64,000 nt of DNA from Nocardia sp. BMG51109 (GTDB taxonomy: Bacteria; Actinomycetota; Actinomycetes; Mycobacteriales; Mycobacteriaceae): contig NZ_JAFQ01000004.1 of NCBI RefSeq assembly GCF_000526215.1, positions 2,480,001 to 2,544,000 on the forward strand, in the 5' to 3' direction. The notes under the pieces are model-generated. The model was not told where the DNA came from and did not search any database. It saw only the letters and a list, made by a program, of their open reading frames with translations. Shown piece by piece: positions 59,693 to 64,000 of the stretch; the first letter of the stretch is position 1, and each line of letters begins with the position of its first letter. Both the position numbers and the translations under genes were made by a program.

Positions 59693-62419
59693 TCACAGCT
59701 CGAGCTGGGCAAGCTCGATCCGCCGCGTGACACCGAGCTTCGGATAGGCCTTGTACAGGTGGTGGCCGACCGTGCGCGGACTGAGGAACAACTGGGCACC
59801 GATCTCCTTGTTGCTGTGCCCGGCCGCCGCCAGCCGCACGACCTGCACCTCCTGCGGCGTCAGCAGTTTCAGCGGAGCACCGCGCTGTTCGGCCGGTTGT
59901 TCACCGAGCGCGGCCAGCTCGACGCGGGTTCGATCCGCCCATATCCGGGCGCCGACGCGATCGAAGGCATCGAGCGCCGCGAGTAGGTGCGCACGGGCAT
60001 CGGCGCGGCGTCGCCGGCGCCGCAGCCACTCGCCGAACGACAGTTGCGTGCGGGCTCGGTCGTACGGCCCGCCGTGCCGCTCGTGCAACCGCAGGGCCGT
60101 GGTGTAGTGCTTCTCCGCGTCGTCATCGGCCACCAGCAGCGCCCGGCATCGGTGTAACAGCGCTTCCCCCAGCGGATTCCGGATGCTTTGCGCCCAGCGC
60201 TCGAACGCGGGGAGATGCTCGTGCGCGCGTTCGGGAAGGCCGCCGCGGATCGCCGCCTCCACATGATCGGGTACGGCTCGGATGGGGAAGTCGTATGCGG
60301 CCGGTCCCGAACAGACGCTTTCGAGCCGGCCGAGCGCCGAATCGAACTGTCCGGCAGCCAAATCCGTGACCGCGAGCCCCCAGGACGCGAGCGCCGCGTG
60401 CGTCGGGTGCCGCGCAGACAGCATCGGCTCGATATCCGCGGCCAGCGAACGGCTGCGCTGCTCCTCCCCGGCGACGGCCGCCAACCACACCTCGACGGCC
60501 CGCAGCGCGGCGACCTCGGTCTCCATATCGAGCTCGATACCGAGCGAAACGGCCTCCGCGACAGCGGTTTCCGCCTGGACGAACTGTCCGTTCAGCAGCC
60601 TCGCGAGGGCGAGTACCTCCAGCGCGTACGGAATCCACAGCACGGCTCCCGTCCGCCGGGCCTGATCGAGCGCCGTATCCGTGATCGCGGCGGCGTCCTC
60701 GTCCTCGGCCAGCATCACCCCGCTGAACGCCGCGACTATCTTGTGCAGGGAGTCGACCTTTTCGCCCCGCGCATCGATCATCTGCCGGAGCATCGTCTCG
60801 ACGGCCGCCTCTTCGGGCCGTCCGGCAAGGAAATCGGGCCAGGCGATCTGTGCCGCCACGTGGCTGATCAGCGGCGAATTCGCGGGCAGTCGCAGGGATT
60901 CGAACTGGGTAGCCGTCCGCTCGAGCAGATCGTGCCGCGCGGCGTCCCGGCCGCAGCACGCGGCCTCGGTCAGTATGAAGACCGCGCGTTCGGGATCGTC
61001 GTCGACCACGAGTTCGGCGGCCCGCAGGGCGAGTTCGCCATCCGCGGCGGGCGAGGTGCGTTCGTATTCGATCTGCGCCTTGATATGCGTTGCGTCCGCG
61101 ATGATTCCGCTGTTACCGGTGAGCGAGATGGCCTCGGTGGCGAGGCGGATCGCCCGGTCCGATCGTCCCGCGTCGTAGGCCGCGCGGGCGGCCATCAGGA
61201 CGCGCCGGGCGCGCTGTTCCGGATCCGCGCTGAGCCGTCCGGCCCGGTCGTAGGCGGCAGATACCGCCATCGCACCGCCGCGGTACTGGGCCCGTCGCGC
61301 CGTATTCTCCAGTTCGGCGGCCACGCGCTCGTCCGGTTCGGTGGTCGCGGCGGCGAGGTGCCAGGTCCGGCGATCGGCGTCGCCGGCGTCGGTGAGCGCG
61401 CGAGCGAAGCCCTCGTGCACGGAGATTCGCTGATGATGGGCCGCCTGCTGGTAGGCGGCGGCCCGGATCAGCGGATGCCGGAACGTGAGGGTGTCGGTGG
61501 ACATCACGACGAGGTCGGCCCGCTCGGCGGGTTCGAGATCGGCCGCGGCGAGTCCGAAGGCGGCGGCGACACGCAGGATAGTATCGACTCCGGCGCCGGT
61601 ATCGGCCGCCGCGATGAGCAGCAACGTTCTTGTGGCAGTGGGTAGTTCGGAGATCTGAGCGCGAAAACTCTCCTGTACGAGGCGGGTTACGGGCAGCGGG
61701 CCCACCTCATGTATCGGATCCGCGTCTCCGGTGCGTTCGGCGGCCCGCCGGGCTCCGCCGAGTTCGATCAGCGCCAACGGATTACCGGCGGATTCGGTCA
61801 GCACGCGGTCACGCCCCGGCACGGTGAGCCCCGGCGCGCGCTCATCGAGCACCGCCGCCGCGGCCGCCGGCGGCAGCCCCTCCAGCCGCAGCGTGCCGAT
61901 TCCGGGCGTGGCGAACGGCGACGCGGTCTCCCGGACCGCGAGGACGACCGCGATGGGGTCGGCGTGAAACCGCCGCGTGGCGAACAGCAGCGCGTCCGAG
62001 GAGCTGCGGTCGAGCCACTGCGCATCATCGATGAGAACCACCGTCGGCGTGTCGGCGGCCAGCTCGGCGAGCAGCGTCAACGTCGCCGCACCGACCAGAA
62101 ACCGATTCGACTCGACCGCCTCGACCTGCCCGAACGCCGCACGCAACGCCGACCGCTGCGGCCCGGGCAGCGTGTCGAGCCGATCCAGGTAGGGATACAG
62201 CAGCAGATGCAGCGCCCCGAACGCGAGCTCGGCCTCGGACTCGACCCCCACCCCGCGCACGACCCGCATCCCCGCCGCCGCACCCGCGGCATAGTCCATC
62301 AACGCCGACTTCCCGATACCCGCTTCCCCCCGAATCACCAGGGCCCGGCTGTTACCCGCTCTGGCATCACCGAGCAGCCCCTCGACCTCGGCCCGCTCGA
62401 TCTCACGCCCTACCAACAC
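59693..62419 (-). CDS. LAL-type LuxR family transcriptional regulator
   Basis: A 908-residue regulator of the large ATP-binding LuxR (LAL) group. N-terminal AAA-like domain: LVIRGEAGIGKSALMDYA (Walker A, about 30), VVLIDDAQWLDRSSSDALL (Walker B, about 130). A long helical TPR-like middle follows (about 330-840). At the C-terminus is the LuxR DNA-binding domain LTPQEVQVVRLAAAGHSNKEIGAQLFLSPRTVGHHLYKAYPKLG. Such proteins usually activate adjacent secondary-metabolism or catabolic genes; here the SDR-like and CgeB-like genes lie downstream, and the Rieske oxygenase lies upstream in the same direction. GTG 62419 with weak ribosome binding. Confidence 0.9.
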   Translation of the reverse strand: MLVGREIERAEVEGLLGDARAGNSRALVIRGEAGIGKSALMDYAAGAAAGMRVVRGVGVESEAELAFGALHLLLYPYLDRLDTLPGPQRSALRAAFGQVEAVESNRFLVGAATLTLLAELAADTPTVVLIDDAQWLDRSSSDALLFATRRFHADPIAVVLAVRETASPFATPGIGTLRLEGLPPAAAAAVLDERAPGLTVPGRDRVLTESAGNPLALIELGGARRAAERTGDADPIHEVGPLPVTRLVQESFRAQISELPTATRTLLLIAAADTGAGVDTILRVAAAFGLAAADLEPAERADLVVMSTDTLTFRHPLIRAAAYQQAAHHQRISVHEGFARALTDAGDADRRTWHLAAATTEPDERVAAELENTARRAQYRGGAMAVSAAYDRAGRLSADPEQRARRVLMAARAAYDAGRSDRAIRLATEAISLTGNSGIIADATHIKAQIEYERTSPAADGELALRAAELVVDDDPERAVFILTEAACCGRDAARHDLLERTATQFESLRLPANSPLISHVAAQIAWPDFLAGRPEEAAVETMLRQMIDARGEKVDSLHKIVAAFSGVMLAEDEDAAAITDTALDQARRTGAVLWIPYALEVLALARLLNGQFVQAETAVAEAVSLGIELDMETEVAALRAVEVWLAAVAGEEQRSRSLAADIEPMLSARHPTHAALASWGLAVTDLAAGQFDSALGRLESVCSGPAAYDFPIRAVPDHVEAAIRGGLPERAHEHLPAFERWAQSIRNPLGEALLHRCRALLVADDDAEKHYTTALRLHERHGGPYDRARTQLSFGEWLRRRRRRADARAHLLAALDAFDRVGARIWADRTRVELAALGEQPAEQRGAPLKLLTPQEVQVVRLAAAGHSNKEIGAQLFLSPRTVGHHLYKAYPKLGVTRRIELAQLEL

Positions 62420-62513
62420 GCTCGTCAGCGTAATGACGACGACCGCGCCACACCCGACCTCTACGGGATTTCTGTGGACCGAAAAGTTTCAGGGCTGCAC
62501 CGGATGCGGGAAC

Positions 62514-63689
62514 CTATCGACCACCACCGTGTCCGGAGTGATCCCGGGGAGAGAAGCCCGGTCGCTCGCTACCCACCTCAGCTTCGTCCGCGGCCCGGCT
62601 GCCGCCTCGGTGCCGATCCGACACGTGCCGTATCGACCCGTCCGGGTCGGATTCTTGTTCGAATTGGTTCGCCCATTTACGAAACTCCATGATCGGACCG
62701 TCACCTTTTGCCAGCTTGGGTCGAGTCAGAAACACCTTATTTTCCCAGATTGGTATATCGCGATGGCTGTCGGCCACGATCGCTACGACCATCAGTCTGC
62801 TCAGAAATTTGACTACAGGTCTGATCAGGGGATTTTTCGCCAGTTCGACAAGGTTCAACGGGCCGAGTCGTGTCGCAGTCATCGCAAAGGTGATGTCTAT
62901 GTGGTCCAGATCTACGGGTGTGGCGAATGCCCACATCCGGGCTTCCATCTCAGGTTTGTGATACGACAGGATTCCGCGGATGCAGAACATGCCAACCCAT
63001 TCCAGGTACAGGTGGGAGTCTCCGCTGAATACCGATAGTTGCGTCGCGCTCCTGGAGTCCATCTCCGCCGAGAAGATCGGCCCGGAATTACTGTGCCTGT
63101 AGTTGGAAACCACTGTATGATGCACCGGCATAAAATGGCCTACATCAACGCCGTTCTCCAGGAAGTCTTGCACCCGATTGACGATGCGAGCGCTGCTGTG
63201 TGCCAGTGGGTGGATGCGATCCGTAGTCGGTTCTATTTCCCACTCCGGCGGTGCGCCGTGAGCGTGATACCACACAGCGATTGCGCCATCAATTTCTCGC
63301 ACCTCCCATGTCTGCAAACCGGCATTCGGTGGAGGCTTCGTATTATATCCCGTCCTTACACACGCTCCCGATGTATCATAGGCGAATCGATGGAACGGGC
63401 AGAGTAGTAGTTCACCTTCTACGCGACCTCCATGTCCGAGATGGGCGCCCAGGTGTGGGCAATATGGCCGGATCGCCCGCACGCTTCCCGATTCGGTTCG
63501 ATAGAGAACGATCTCTTCGCCCGCTAGTTGCTTTGTAACAACTTGTCCGGGTGCTATTTCATGTGTGAAACATATGAGGTACCAGCTGTTGGGATGCGGC
63601 AGGCGCGAACCTGCGCTGGGATTCTGCGCAACAGCCCGATCATTCTTTGCCGAGCTGTTGCGGCCAGCGAGCGATGAGATGGAAATCAT
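62514..63689 (-). CDS. Rieske non-heme iron oxygenase (DAF-36/Neverland/KshA-like)
   Basis: A 391-residue oxygenase alpha subunit. The Rieske 2Fe-2S motif is intact: Cys77-x-His79 and Cys97-x2-His100 in CPHLGAHLGH...LLCPFHRF. The mononuclear iron motif reads ENGVDVGHFMPVHH, with Asn179, Asp182, His185 and His190. Ending segments like IWENKVFLTRPKLAKGDGPIMEFRKWANQFE suit sterol-type enzymes (KshA, DAF-36). It needs a reductase that is not in the window. The likely substrate is a steroid or other polycyclic, by family only. ATG 63689 with AGGAAC upstream. Most of the gene is much less GC-rich than the rest of the window. Confidence 0.87.
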   Translation of the reverse strand: MISISSLAGRNSSAKNDRAVAQNPSAGSRLPHPNSWYLICFTHEIAPGQVVTKQLAGEEIVLYRTESGSVRAIRPYCPHLGAHLGHGGRVEGELLLCPFHRFAYDTSGACVRTGYNTKPPPNAGLQTWEVREIDGAIAVWYHAHGAPPEWEIEPTTDRIHPLAHSSARIVNRVQDFLENGVDVGHFMPVHHTVVSNYRHSNSGPIFSAEMDSRSATQLSVFSGDSHLYLEWVGMFCIRGILSYHKPEMEARMWAFATPVDLDHIDITFAMTATRLGPLNLVELAKNPLIRPVVKFLSRLMVVAIVADSHRDIPIWENKVFLTRPKLAKGDGPIMEFRKWANQFEQESDPDGSIRHVSDRHRGGSRAADEAEVGSERPGFSPRDHSGHGGGR

Positions 63690-63840
63690 TGCTGTTCCTA
63701 ACGGTCGACACGGAATGCCGAGTCACCCGATGCGGAATGATTATCCGGCAGCTAGAAAGGCCTCGGTCGGATCTCCACCTGCGCTCGGTTCCGATACGGA
63801 ACACGCTAGCGCCTGCCGGGCCGGTCCGGATATGTAGAAG

Positions 63841-64000
63841 ATGAATATCTTACATGCCTACAATCTATACCCTGAAGGGTGGGATTCGGTTTACAGTGGA
63901 CATCTGTCCGGGAGATATCGAGACCTAGCGAGATGGCGAGCGATGGGCATGGATGTGTTACGAAAGGAGCCGGCCTCCCAAGATCTGACGATCCCGGTGC
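63841..64000 (+). CDS. Unassigned partial open frame at the window end
   Basis: Starts ATGAATATC and continues open for 53 codons to the window edge (MNILHAYNLYPEGWDSVYSG...). I recognise no family. The surrounding sequence is AT-richer, where chance open frames are less likely, which argues for coding. Internal ATGs at about 63943 and 63949 are alternatives. It may belong with the Rieske gene on the opposite strand. Only a longer sequence can settle it. Confidence 0.35.
   Translation, partial: MNILHAYNLYPEGWDSVYSGHLSGRYRDLARWRAMGMDVLRKEPASQDLTIPV

Noticed and set aside
1..64000. tRNA, rRNA, CRISPR arrays, insertion sequences or attachment sites
   Set aside because: I looked for T-loop-like GTTCGA motifs, regularly spaced repeats, transposase motifs and flanking inverted repeats on both strands and saw none I could support.

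Overview
The window is very GC-rich and reads as a mycolic-acid actinomycete (order Mycobacteriales), most likely Nocardia or a close relative. This rests on gene content: an MmpL3-type trehalose monomycolate exporter, an AftD-type arabinofuranosyltransferase, a TmaT-type acyltransferase, a GTP-dependent PEP carboxykinase, and a gene order that follows the early part of the Mycobacterium tuberculosis chromosome (Rv0206c-Rv0211, Rv0224c-Rv0228, Rv0236c/Rv0236A, Rv0237-Rv0243). No rRNA, tRNA, CRISPR array or insertion sequence was seen. Homologue names come from memory of these families, not from a search.

Layout. 1-2.4 kb: ABC exporter (permease cut by the window edge), aroQ and a conserved hypothetical. 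2.6-11.8 kb: a penicillin-binding-protein-like lipoprotein lacking its catalytic motifs, two membrane proteins, a class III adenylate cyclase, an AI-2E-type permease, a MacS/MacR-like two-component pair and a DUF1707 protein. 11.9-12.4 kb: a relic of a RibBA-type riboflavin gene. 12.4-25.5 kb: mmpL3, NYN-domain gene, trmB, a secretory-lipase-family gene, an SDR, two Rv0209/Rv0210-like genes and pckA with a strong terminator. 26.5-41.1 kb: envelope glycan and lipid block (methyltransferase, GT4 glycosyltransferase, GT-C-like membrane protein, flippase, DUF3068 protein, tmaT, aftD, DUF2613), interrupted by decayed gene copies. 41.2-45.8 kb: isochorismate synthase, universal stress protein, a coupled pair (152-aa unknown plus ADP-ribosylglycohydrolase) and a small secreted protein. 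46-51.8 kb: fadA2, fabG4, htdX, a TetR regulator and lpqI, in inverted order relative to M. tuberculosis, with two matching palindromes as likely TetR operators. 52-57.5 kb: a secreted protein coupled to a lipase-fold protein that has lost its nucleophile, a short-type gnd, and a Pro-rich/glycine-zipper lipoprotein. 57.6-64 kb: accessory genes (CgeB-like glycosyltransferase, atypical SDR, large LuxR regulator, Rieske oxygenase), the last in sequence of clearly lower GC.

How the genes fit together. Most of the window serves the mycomembrane: TmaT acetylates trehalose monomycolate, MmpL3 exports it, AftD decorates arabinan, and the Rv0224c-Rv0227c-like genes lie alongside. FadA2, FabG4 and HtdX give thiolase, ketoacyl reductase and dehydratase steps on acyl thioesters, probably under the adjacent TetR protein. 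The most unusual features are three proteins on enzyme folds whose catalytic motifs look lost (PBP-like 2637-4322, lipase-like 53341-54669, SDR-like 58824-59573), an ADP-ribosylglycohydrolase with altered metal-site residues, several gene relics, and many short in-frame tandem repeats.
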